Source of the DNA: Pegoplata infirma
Taxonomy: Eukaryota; Arthropoda; Insecta; Diptera; Anthomyiidae
Direction of reading: 5' to 3'
DNA: 64,000 nt
Assembly: GCA_963921195.1 (NCBI GenBank)
Contig: OY992537.1
Coordinates: forward strand, 56,072,313 to 56,136,312
The position numbers and the translations under genes are program-made. How positions within the stretch are numbered: position 1 is the stretch's first letter; the number at the start of each line of letters is the position of its first letter. Positions 46,138-56,975 of the stretch are shown piece by piece. The notes beneath the pieces were generated by a model that was not told the origin of the DNA, did no database searches, and saw only the letters and a program-made list of their open reading frames with translations.

Positions 46138-47169
46138 AACAAGTAGAAAAGTTAAATTCGACTTTGCCGAATTTATGAATACCCTCCACAATGCATTTTT
46201 TTAAAGGGTAGTACATTTTTTAACGTGAAAAAATTAACAATTTTGATTAGAAATATTTTATTTTGAGCAAAAAACTCTTTTTTTTGTCATTTAAAAAAAA
46301 AAAATTACTAATTTTTTTTTTTGAGTGTAAAATTTTTTTCGAGTGTAATGTTTTTTTTACTGTAAAAATATTTCTGAGTGAATGCACGTAAGTATGTACA
46401 CAAAATATTGTCATTTTAAAAAAAAAAAAAAAAAATTTTTTTGTATAAATTTTTTTTTGAGTGTAAAATTTTTTTTGAGTGTAAAAAATTTTTTAAATGT
46501 AAAATTTTTTTCTAGAGTAATTTTTAAGTTACCAATGCTTTTAAAACTAAACAAGTTTAAAAAGCATTGCTTTAAAATTTAACAAGTTTGAAAAGCATTG
46601 TTTAGTTACCACCAGTGCTTTTAAAACTTGTTAAAACACGTGGCATTTTAGATGAAACTAATCTGAAATTCAGGGTTTCGCTTATAACTTTTGAACCACA
46701 GGACCGCTTGAGCTGAAATTTAAAACCAAACAGACCCGGGGAACGGCAAAGATACATGCCAAGCTTCAGTAGTCTCATTATTGTCTTTTGAAAGTTATCG
46801 TGTTTTTTATCTCGTAAATTCGTGAAACACCCTTGCCGAAATTTACTCTTTTGCTCATAACTTTTGAACCACTGGACCGATTTGGCTGGATTGCAATACC
46901 AACCTGACCAGGTAAATGACAAACATATATGCCAAACTTTAGTAGCCTCTGTAAGGTCTTTCAAAAGTTAGCGTGTTTTCTACGGACAGACAGACAGACG
47001 GACGGACGGACGGACGGACGGACGGACGGACATCGCTAGATCGACTTAGAATCGATCGAGGATCATAAATATATATACTTTATGGGGTCCTAGACCAATA
47101 TTTCGATGTGTTACAAACGGAATGACAAACTTATATATACCCTCTATCACTAGAGTGGAGGGTATAAAA
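46138..47169 (+). mobile_element. DINE-1/Helentron-like element inserted in the retrotransposon poly(A)
   Basis: AACAAGTAGAAAAGTTAAATTCG, TTCGACTTTGCCGAA, ATACCCTCCACAATGC, GAGTGTAAAATTTTTTT repeats, two TTTTGAACCACNGGACCG modules, GACAGACAGACAGACGGACGG microsatellite, ATCGCTAGATCGACTTAG, CTAGAGTGGAGGGTATAAAA. The duplicated segment at 51234-51830 lacks it, giving an exact empty site in the A-run. Confidence 0.8.
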
Positions 47170-47640
47170 ATATTCAGAAAGTTTGATAATTTTTTTTAAC
47201 TTGATAGTCATTCCACCAAACCGTGGATTACATATAAATAAGTAACACACATTGTGTGACAAATAGTTATTCAGGGCCAAACCTTTTGAACGGAATACAA
47301 AATGGTATTTATTTACAAACATATACAACGCAATACTCGTTTTTAAGCTGAAATCAGATTTTCAAGGAATAATTTCTTTTAGTATTACAATTTTATCATT
47401 ATTTTTAAAACACAGAGGATTTTCTGGATCCCTGGGTCCAAGTGCAATACATTTGAACTTCTTCTGAAATAAAAATGTTTTAATTGCAAAAAAAAGCCAA
47501 AAAATGCCTGTGAATTTTGTACTCTTGCCCAAAACATTAAATCATGATAATGTTTTGACGAAAATATTGGTTTTTTATTCTTGATCCGTGATGGTTTCTA
47601 AAACTTTCTAGCGATATCCATTTGACCGTCTGTCTGTGAA
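47170..47640. repeat. Segmental duplication, copy 1 (3' flank of the retrotransposon)
   Basis: TATTCAGAAAGTTTGATAA, CACCAAACCGTGGATTACA and GGCCAAACCTTTTGAACGG continue to about 47590 and match 51427-51830 with few differences. The end resembles a degenerate DINE core (GATATCCATTTGACCGTCTG). Confidence 0.6.
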
Positions 47641-47711
47641 AAGTAAGATAAACTCTATACGAAAAGAACTAACAGAATCTGAGCAAAAGGGAATGTACAA
47701 CATTTTAGTGA

Positions 47712-49080
47712 TATTTTTAACATGATAATGTTTTTAGGCTGATGTCTAATTTTAAAAAAAGTTGCAACCTCAGTTTGACTATATAAGCTAACAATTAACG
47801 AAAAAGAAAACAAGAATTACTATTTTCATTTTTTTAAAACCAAAAATTTTAATAACTTGGGTTTCTAACTTGGATAATAATTCCTCTCATGGTTAATAAA
47901 ACCGTTTTTCACCAGCTGGTGAATAAAAAGTAACTAATTATTAAAAAAAAAAAAAATTTTTTCATCAAATTTTTTTTTTTTCAATTTCTTTCCATCAATT
48001 TTTTTTTTCATATTTTTTTTTTCATCATTCATTTTTTCATAATATTTTTTTTTTTATCAAATTTTTTTTTTCATCAATTTTTTTTTTTCACCAAATTTTT
48101 TTTCATCAAATTTTTTTTTTCATCATTTTTTTTTTGTTTTCATAAATTTTTTTTTTTTCATCAAATTTTTTTTTCATCAAACTTTTTTTTTCATCAAAAT
48201 TTTATTTTTTTTCATCAATTTTTTTGTTCACCAAATTTTTTTTCATCAAATTTTTTTTTTCATAATTTTTTTTTTGTTTTCATCAATTTTTTTTTCATCA
48301 ATTTCTTTTTTTCATCAAACTTTTTTTTTTCATCAAAATTTTATTTTTTTTTCTTCATAAATTTTTTTTTTCATCAATTTTTTTTTTTATATTTTTTTTT
48401 TTTTATACATTTTTTTCCATCAATTTTTTTTTTATAATTTTTTTTTTTTTTTTGTTCATCAAAATTTTTTTTCCATATTTTTTTTTTTATTTCATAATTT
48501 TTTTTTCATCAAATTTTTTTATCAAATTTTTTATTATTAAATTTTTTCTCTCCAAAAAAAAAAAAAATTTTTAATTTTTTTTTTAACATCAACAAATTTT
48601 TCTTTTCATCAAAAAATTTTTTTCATCAAAATTTTTTTTCACCAAAAATTTTAGGTTCATAAAATTTTTTTAACTTAATTTTGTTTTTCGTGAAAAAAAA
48701 TCTTTTTTTTTACCAAAACTACTTTTTTACCATGTCTAAGCTTTTTGCATAAAAAATTTCCATTTGTTTATCAAATGTACATAAAACAGGTGAGAGTGTT
48801 ATACTCTTTGGTGCCGAATCTTTTATACTCTCCAAAATGTAAAAACACTTTTTTGTACTTATTTTTGCACTCACTTACGAATGGTACAGCTCTTTTGGTT
48901 TTTTAATGGGGTCCTCGACTGATATTTAAATTCGTTTTGCATGGAATAGCAAAGTAATATAACATTATTTTTTCTAAAAAACCTTTTCTTTGGCAAGTAC
49001 ATCCATATCTTCCGCAAAACATTATCATGATTTAATTTTTTGGGCAAGAGTACAAAATTCGCATGCATTTTTTTTAATGG
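47712..49080. mobile_element. GATGAAAA-array element, copy E3 (inverted)
   Basis: Opposite orientation to E1 and E2: AACATGATAATG, GCAACCTCAGTTTGAC, TATAAGCTAACAATTAACG, TTTTTCACCAGCTGGTGAATAAA, the TTTTTTTTTCATCAAATT array (47940-48660), the mini-DINE (48785-48960) and GGGCAAGAGTACAAAATTCGC. It provides the uninterrupted site for the palindromic MITE in E1. Confidence 0.6.
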
Positions 49081-49284
49081 GACACCAACACTATCATGTT
49101 ACAAATATTAATAACAAAAAAATTATTCGAACCAAAAACTAAAAAAGTTAATGGAACTGTGAATGGGTTTCGTTAGTTTACTCACTTGAGTAAAAAAAAG
49201 TTAGCTCGTGAGAATGCTTTATTAAAAAACTGTCTGTTGAAATAGCGATAGCTTTACATTTTAACTTGTTAGTGACTCTAGCAG

Positions 49285-49440
49285 TTTGATGTTGAATTTG
49301 AGCGATGTAGGTTTAACGGTTCAAAAGTTATGAAAGCAAATGTAAGGACACTTGCAAAATTCTGGAACATTCAACATAACCAAAAATACGAAATGCTTTA
49401 ATTCGGCTGCTGGTTGACATATGTGAAAAAATTGGATACT
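49285..49440 (-). mobile_element. Internal DINE fragment
   Basis: On the minus strand GTCAACCAGCAGCCGAATTAAAGC and TTTTGAACCGTTAAACC match the DINE interior at 40915-41045. Cut at 49440 by the foldback element. Confidence 0.5.
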
Positions 49441-49442
49441 TA

Positions 49443-51227
49443 ACACGGTGAGCCTCAGCGATGTTCAGGTTGAACTTTAGTGTCGACGAAAAGTGTAAGC
49501 GCAGTTCGATTTCTACATGAATAAATGTCACAAAACTGTTAACAGCGAAATCGTAGCTGATCGCATTCGCGAGATATCGCGAAATTAGTGTTTTTGTATT
49601 TTCTAAAATTTTGACAATTAAGTTTTTTAAATATCTTCAAAAACTGGGTATGCAGTTTTAATTGTATTTATTTACATGTCACAACACAGTTAACAGCGAA
49701 ATCATATCTTCTCAATTTCGCGAGAAATCGCGAAATTACTTTTTTGCTGTTTTTATTTTTGTTTTTATCTTCATATATGATTTTTTAAAATTTCATAAAA
49801 ACATGGTATGCAGTTTTACTTGTAGTTGATCAAAGGTCACACAGCTGTTGACATCAAAATTGTAGGTGCTAAATTTCGCGAGATATCGCGTAATTATATA
49901 TATATATTTTTTTTTTTTATTATATTTTAAACCCGGTTCTTTAGAAATGATAAAAAAAAGTGGTAAGCAGTTTGATTTGAACATGCTGGAAGAAATTAAA
50001 ACTGCCCCCAAAAAAATTATAGCTGCTCACTTTCGCGAGAAATAGCGAAAAACAGGTTTTTGGGGGTATTTCTTGTTTTGATTAATAAAAGAAGTTTCTT
50101 TAACATTGTTGAAAAACACGAAATGCAGTTTGACTTGCTATTGATCAAAGGTCATAAGGCTGTTAACATTTAAATTCTAGCTGCTTAATTCTTCGAGATA
50201 TCGCAAAAAAACTCGCTTATCTACTATTTATTCATTAATTTGTGTTATTTGTGGTCTGTAAAAACATATACTTCAATTAACGACAAAAATGTGGTATGCA
50301 GTTTGAATTCGAGGTTATTAGAGGTGACAAAACTGCAAGCATAAAAATTATAGACGATCAATTTCCCGAGAAATCGCAAAATTACTGTACGAGCTTTTAT
50401 AATAAATTACTTTTTTTTTCTTTGGTATCAAAAAAAAAAAAAATTTAAGTAACGACAAGTATATGGTATGCAGTTTAAATTGCCCGTAACTGAAGGTGGT
50501 AAAACTGCTGAAATCTATATATTGACGCTAATTTTCGCGAAAAATCGCGAAAAATTTTTCAATTTTTTTTTCATTTATTTTGTATTGTAATAGATTTATA
50601 AATAATAGATTTAATATTAACTTTGCGATTCCTTAAAGAATTGACCACATAGGACTTTTGTGTTAGCAGTTTAATGTCTTTTTATCATGTACAAATAAAA
50701 ATGCATACCACGTTTTTACACCATTTCAAAAGAACATGCAAAATTGAAAAATAAAAAAAAAAAATAAAATATATAAATAATTCCGCGATATCTTGCGACA
50801 GTGTACACCTACAACTTTGATGTCAACACCCTTATGACCTTCGATCACGTACACATTAAAGTGCATATCAACTTTCCACAACATTTGAAAAAAACCTAGA
50901 AAAAGTTGAAAAACAAAAATTGACAAAGAAGTTATTTCGCGATTTCTCGCGAACTAAAGAAGATAGGATTTCGATGTTTACTGTTTTGTGACCTTAAAAT
51001 AAGTACAATGAAAACTGTATACTCAGTTTTTGAAAATATTTAAAAAACTTCAATATCAAAATTTTTTAAAATATAAAATCACTAATTTCGCGATATTTCG
51101 CGAATGCGATCAGCTACGATTTCGCTGAAAACAGTTTTGTGCCAACTAATCATGTAGAAATCGAACTGCATTTACACTTTTCGTCGACACTAAAGTTCAA
51201 CCTGAACATCGCTGAGGCTCACCGTGT
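49443..51227. mobile_element. Foldback (FB)-like element built of TTTCGCGA repeat units
   Basis: Terminal inverted repeats of about 145 bp start ACACGGTGAGCCTCAGCGAT and include TTCAGGTTGAACTTTAGTGTCGACG. Inside is a tandem array of roughly 155-175 bp units: seven in one orientation, then at least three in the other, meeting near 50600. Each unit has a GGTATGCAGTTT part, a GTCACAAAACTGTTAACA part and a near-palindrome such as TTTCGCGAGAAATCGCGAAA (49716). Long inverted repeats made of tandem units are the Foldback layout. The flanks are unrelated (DINE fragment left, retrotransposon 3' end right), and no duplication is seen. No ORF. Confidence 0.6.
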
Positions 51228-51233
51228 ACAGAG

Positions 51234-51426
51234 AAGGTTCGTTTATCAGTCGTACTAGCCGTATGTGGAATAATCTTCCAGCGGAGGTCTTCCCAGCTTT
51301 TTTCAATGTAGATAAATTCAAGTCAAATATCCACAAACACTACTCCCTCTTTCCTCCTCCTCACGACCTATTTTCCTGATTAGTAGGGGCATCCCCTGAG
51401 TGGTGGTTCAACGTAAAAAAAAAAAA
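51234..51426 (+). pseudogene. 3' end of the jockey/CR1-group retrotransposon, second copy
   Basis: Nearly identical to 45948-46136: GAAGGTTCGTTTATCAGTCG through ATGTGGAATAATCTTCCAGC to GTGGTTCAACGT and poly(A). Encodes only the last about 60 residues. The breakpoint is at GAGAAGG, next to the foldback element. Confidence 0.75.
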
Positions 51427-51830
51427 TATTCAGAAAGTTTGATAATTTTTTTTAACTTGATAGTCATTCCACCAAACCGTGGATTACATATACATAAGTA
51501 AAACACATTGTGTGACAAATAGTTATTCAGGGCCAAACCTTTTTAACGGAATACAAAATGGTATTTATTTACAAACATATACAACGCAATATTCGTTTTT
51601 AAGCTGAAATCAGATTTTCAAGGAATAATTTCTTTTAGTATTACAATTTTATCATTATTTTAAAACACAGAGGATTTTCTGGATCCATGGGTCCAAGTGC
51701 AATACATTTGAACTTCTTCTGACATAAAAATGTTTTTATTGAAAAAAAAGAGGACAAAATATATCTGTGAATTTTGAACACTTGCCAAAAACATTAAATT
51801 ATGATAATGTTTTGATGAAGATATAACAAT
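51427..51830. repeat. Segmental duplication, copy 2 (empty of the DINE)
   Basis: Continues from the retrotransposon A-run straight into TATTCAGAAAGTTTGATAA, matching 47170-47590. Together with the preceding feature it is a paralogue of 45948-47600 from before the DINE insertion. Confidence 0.6.
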
Positions 51831-51881
51831 TATATAACAATTTAGCGACTTTTTAGTCGGTCCGCACGTCTGTGGAAAGCA

Positions 51882-52984
51882 CACAGAAAAATAAAAAAAA
51901 TATTTAAAAAATTACTCAATTTTGGAACAGTAAACGATTTAAAAATATTGAGTAAACTTTTAATAAAAGTTTATTAAATGTTTGCCAAAAAATTTTAGTA
52001 AATTTTTAATTGAAACAATTAATTTTTAATTGACACAAAAGTTGTCAATTTATTTTTTTAAAAAGTTTAAAAGAGTTTAATTGTTTTTTTTTACAAAAAA
52101 AGGGCAAAAAAATATTTTTCATGCTAACTTTACCAAACATATTTATGTCTCAAAAACATAACAAAATTTTATATAGACGATTACAAAATTTAATTTAGAT
52201 ACACGAAAAACTATAAACTAAACGAGAAGTCAAACAAGTAAAAAAGTTAAATTCGGCCTTGCCGAATGTATAAATACCCTCCACAATCTAAAAAATTTTT
52301 TTTTTTCGAAAAAAAATTCTTTAAAAAAAAAATCGCGTAAAAAAATTTTTGGTGAAAAAAAATTTCCGCGATTTATTTTTTTTTTTTTTGTAAAAAATAG
52401 GGTTGTACCTGTAAAACTACCACTCTGTGTTCAATTCTGTTCACAAATGCCAACCAGCAGCCAATTTAAAGCATTTTGTATTTTGTATTTTCAGGTTATG
52501 TAGAATGTACTACAATTTTCGAGGTGTTCTTACATTTTCGTTCATAACTTCTCAACCGCTGAACCGATTTCGCTCAAATGCAATACCAAACAACTTAGGA
52601 CAACATTAAGTAAATGTGCTAAGTCTCAGTCATGTATGATTATTACTTTGGCCGTGATCACCATTTCCACAGATGGACAGACAGACGGGCATCGCTAGAA
52701 TGTCTTAGAATCGATCACTGATCAATAATATATATACTTTATGGGGTGTCAGACCGATATTTCGATGAGTTACAAACGGAATGACAAACTTATATATACC
52801 CTCTATCACTACGTGGATGGTATAAAAATTATGAGAATTAGAAAAAAAAATATTAATTTTTTATTAAATTTACACTCACTACTAAAATTTTTAAGTAAAT
52901 TTTTAATTGTGTCAAATAAAAAATTACTCAATTTTTTTAAACAAGTGACTTCTCAAATTTTTGTCCCCCATATTTTTTTCTGTG
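51882..52984. mobile_element. CACTA-like MITE with a DINE inside
   Basis: CACAGAAAAATAAAAAAAATAT and ATATTTTTTTCTGTG are inverted ends; inner arms share AAATTACTCAATTTT. The flank is CA on both sides (or GCAC, with a shorter end). Ends resemble the element at 24367-26442, also with a 2-bp duplication. Interrupted by the DINE at 52233-52828. Confidence 0.5.
52233..52828 (+). mobile_element. DINE-1/Helentron-like element
   Basis: AAACAAGTAAAAAAGTTAAATTC, TTCGGCCTTGCCGAA stem, ATACCCTCCACAATC, CCAACCAGCAGCCAATTTAAAGC, a shortened microsatellite (GATGGACAGACAGACGGGCA), ATCGATCACTGATCAATAATA, GTGGATGGTATAAAAA. Confidence 0.75.
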
Positions 52985-53899
52985 CACAATGCAGTCCAAA
53001 CCAAATGAATATAATAAAAATAAATTTTAATGGAAAAATAAATTATTGACGAAAAAAAAAATTTCGACAAAAAAAAATGTTAATGAAAAATAAAGGTTTT
53101 TCCAAAAAAATATTTCCAAAAAAATTTTTGAGTGTATATTTTTTTGAGTGTAAAATTTTTTTCGGGTGTTTTTTTTAGTATAAAAATCTTTTTGAGTGAC
53201 ATAAATGGGTTAAAAAATATTTTTGTGACTTACCAATGTTTTTAAAACATGTTTAAAGGGTCACGCATTGTGAATTTAAGGTGAAACTAATCTGAAATTA
53301 ACGGTTTTGCTAATAACTTTTGAGCCACTAGACCGATTTCGCTGAAATACGAACCAGACCAGGGGAACGATCAATATATATGCCAAGCTTCAGCATCCTC
53401 AGAATTGGCTTTCAAAAGTTAGTGTGTTTTTTATCTCGTTAATTCACGAAAAATCCTTGCCGAAGTTCAGTCTTTTGCTCATAACTTTTGAACCACAGCA
53501 CAGTGATTCGTTTCATTGGCAAAAATCAAAAAAAAAAGTATGTCTTCAATGTTGATGATTTTTTGTATTTTTACAGTTTAATAGTAAACTAAAAGAAATA
53601 TGAACTTTTCTTATTTTTAAGAAGTCATATGTTGCCACAAGAGGGCGCTAAAGTATGGAAATTCAACGCTATTGTGTTAAAAGCTAAAAATTGATTTTTA
53701 TAGGTTTACTAAAATAATTATGAAAAATCGAATTTTAAAGATATCAAAGAACTTTTTTTTGCAAAAGTTACTTGAATATATAAGCTAAATGTTGTATATG
53801 CATTTTTTTAGAATTAATCTTAAAATACATTTTTGTATTGCTCTGAAATCTATATTTTTTCTACCGAATTCCCAAAAATTGACAAATTTTGATGGAATG

Positions 53900-54775
53900 C
53901 ATAAAAAAAGTTCGTGAGTCAAAAAATTATTTTTTTCGCTTTTTTGATAGCTCGGACTATGGTTTATAAGGCAAAACAATAAAAATAACTAAGTTTTTGT
54001 CTGAAGTTGGAAAAAAGATAGGCTTTTTTTGTGTCTTTTTTTAATTTATTTCAAAAGCTATATTATTAATGGAAAAAATTTTAGAAAAAAAATCCAATAT
54101 TAAGTATTTTTTCTTTACACATTGATATATTATATAGTATTCTGTAAAAATATAATAAAAAATCAGAAAAAAATTATGCAGTACGTGGGCCGTTTTGCTT
54201 TAAAAGTTATCTATGACTTTTACTAAAATCCCCAAAATCACCAAATTTTAATGGCCTTCATAAAAAAAGTTCGTGAATAAAATTTTTTTGTTTTTTATTT
54301 TTTTTTGTAGCTTTAACTATGTTTTATAAGATCAAAAAATAAAAATAACTAAGTTTTTTTTTTAAGTTGAAAAAAAAAAAATTTGAAAAAAATCTAAAAT
54401 TGGATTATTTTTTTTTTTAATTTATTTTATTTACTGTAAATATATTTAAAAAATACATCAACATTTTTGTGTTTTTTTATATAAAGGGATTTATTGTATT
54501 GTATACCATAAATTTTTAGTAAATAATTCGATAAAATAAGTATACAGTGGGCCATTTTGCTTTAAAACCAGTATTTGATTTTCGTTGGTATCCCAAATCA
54601 AAACCAAAATTTTTTTGAGGTACATAAAAAAGTTCGTACTTAAAAATTATTTTTTATTGATTTTTTTAACAGCCTGGACTATTTTCTATACGATCAAATA
54701 ATAAAAATAACTAAGTTTTTGATAAAAACGAAAAAAAAAAAAAAAATTTGAAGTAGCCAAATTTTTTTTTTTTTT
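53900..54775. repeat. Three diverged tandem repeats of about 360 bp
   Basis: Each copy contains GCATAAAAAAAGTTCGTG, a T-rich stretch, (A/G)CTATGGTTTATAAG or a variant, and AAAATAACTAAGTTTTT, at about 53900, 54258 and 54625. The second and third are each preceded by GTGGGCC(G/A)TTTTGCTTTAAAA. Another tandem unit, AAAAAGGATATATGGCAGCCAC(G/A)CGAG, flanks the array insertion (58791, 59245). Confidence 0.5.
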
Positions 54776-55280
54776 AAGTTTTTTGTTATTAACGGGGTAT
54801 ATACTTAGAAATAAAGCAAATATTAAACGAGTTTACTTAAAACTTATTTTGAATAAATTTATTTTCGTAATGCAATAGGAAATAAGTGTTGCGAATGTTT
54901 TGTTTTTGCAGTTATTATGTAATTTTATATTTTTTACTATATTTAAAAAAGGATATATTAACAGCTTTTTTGTTACCGCAAACAACTCAACGAAATTTGG
55001 CACACTTATTAACGCCGTTTGATCTAATCTATATTAAAAATTTGATAGCAATTGAAAGATTTTTAAAATAAATTCTGATTAATTTTTATTAAAAAATAAA
55101 AAAAAAAAAAATAAAAATTGTTTTATTCGACCTTTAAAATATAATATTTTAAGTATTTTTATTCTGGCTCAAGGTCATTATTTTCTTTACTAATTAAAAC
55201 CATGATATTCTCATAGCATAATTTTCAAGAAAATTATTTTCTGTTTTAAATTTATTTGTGTTGGTCATTTTTGCAAGACT

Positions 55281-55327
55281 TAATCGACACGTGTTTCGGA
55301 ATTTGTCAGATTCCATTGTCAAGATTA
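55281..55327 (-). ncRNA. Hammerhead-ribozyme-like motif, left-arm units
   Basis: Exact complement of the right-arm motif; repeated at 55829-55875 and 56377-56423. With the four right-arm copies this gives seven identical motifs in the array. Confidence 0.45.
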
Positions 55328-56928
55328 TTTAGCAAATATAAAAACCCTATACTAAATTAGTAAAGGGAATTTACAAGACAAATCGCTAGTGATCAAACTA
55401 AAATATTAAAACCTATTCGACTCTACTCTCGTTGAGAATTAGAAGAAGAAAAATGCATCATATTAGTATGATCGCGATAGTCAAACAACACAACACAAAA
55501 AATATTAAAAACAGAATTTACATACGATTATCCATTGGACAATACTAATGTTATTTGTTTTTGCAAACGTTGTATTTGCGGGTGTAATACCATATTAGGT
55601 TTGTTCACCATGGCGTGCCAACCATTTTGGTTAAATTCTGATTAATTTTTATTAAAAAATAAAAATTGTTTTATTCGACCTTTAAAATATAATATTTTAA
55701 GTATTTTTATTCTGGCTCAAGGTCATTATTTTCTTTACTAATTAAAACCATGATATTCTCATAGCATAATTTTCAAGAAAATTATTTTCTGTTTTAAATT
55801 TATTTGTGTTGGTCATTTTTGCAAGACTTAATCGACACGTGTTTCGGAATTTGTCAGATTCCATTGTCAAGATTATTTAGCAAATATAAAAACCCTATAC
55901 TAAATTAGTAAAGGGAATTTACAAGACAAATCGCTAGTGATCAAACTAAAATATTAAAACCTATTCGACTCTACTCTCGTTGAGAATTAGAAGAAGAAAA
56001 ATGCATCATATTAGTATGATCGCGATAGTCAAACAACACAACACAAAAAATATTAAAAACAGAATTTACATACGATTATCCATTGGACAATACTAATGTT
56101 ATTTGTTTTTGCAAACGTTGTATTTGCGGGTGTAATACCATATTAGGTTTGTTCACCATGGCGTGCCAACCATTTTGGTTAAATTCTGATTAATTTTTAT
56201 TAAAAAATAAAAATTGTTTTATTCGACCTTTAAAATATAATATTTTAAGTATTTTTATTCTGGCTCAAGGTCATTATTTTCTTTACTAATTAAAACCATG
56301 ATATTCTCATAGCATAATTTTCAAGAAAATTATTTTCTGTTTTAAATTTATTTGTGTTGGTCATTTTTGCAAGACTTAATCGACACGTGTTTCGGAATTT
56401 GTCAGATTCCATTGTCAAGATTATTTAGCAAATATAAAAACCCTATACTAAATTAGTAAAGGGAATTTACAAGACAAATCGCTAGTGATCAAACTAAAAT
56501 ATTAAAACCTATTCGACTCTACTCTCGTTGAGAATTAGAAGAAGAAAAATGCATCATATTAGTATGATCGCGATAGTCAAACAACACAACACAAAAAATA
56601 TTAAAAACAGAATTTACATACGATTATCCATTGGACAATACTAATGTTATTTGTTTTTGCAAACGTTGTATTTGCGGGTGTAATAACGTTTGCAAAAACA
56701 AATAACATTAGTATTGTCCAATGGATAATCGTATGTAAATTCTGTTTTTAATATTTTTTGTGTTGTGTTGTTTGACTATCGCGATCATACTAATATGATG
56801 CATTTTTCTTCTTCTAATTCTCAACGAGAGTAGAGTCGAATAGGTTTTAATATTTTAGTTTGATCACTAGCGATTTGTCTTGTAAATTCCCTTTACTAAT
56901 TTAGTATAGGGTTTTTATATTTGCTAAA

Positions 56929-56975
56929 TAATCTTGACAATGGAATCTGACAAATTCCGAAACACGTGTCGATTA
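56929..56975 (+). ncRNA. Hammerhead-ribozyme-like motif, right-arm units
   Basis: Predicted parts: stem I TAATC/GATTA, core TTGACAA, stem II GGAAT-CTGACAA-ATTCC, then GAAA, short stem III CACGTG and cleavage-site TC (a GUC-type triplet). Layout matches the small type I hammerheads of Penelope-like elements (CTGANGA...GAAAC...GTC). Two invariant core bases differ: C3 is U and G8 is A, which keeps a possible 3-8 pair but may abolish cleavage. Same motif at 57477-57523, 58025-58071 and 58573-58619. Confidence 0.45.

Noticed and set aside
50726..50926. Open frame inside the Foldback-like element as a possible transposase piece
   Set aside because: Short, low complexity, interrupted in neighbouring units; no catalytic motif.
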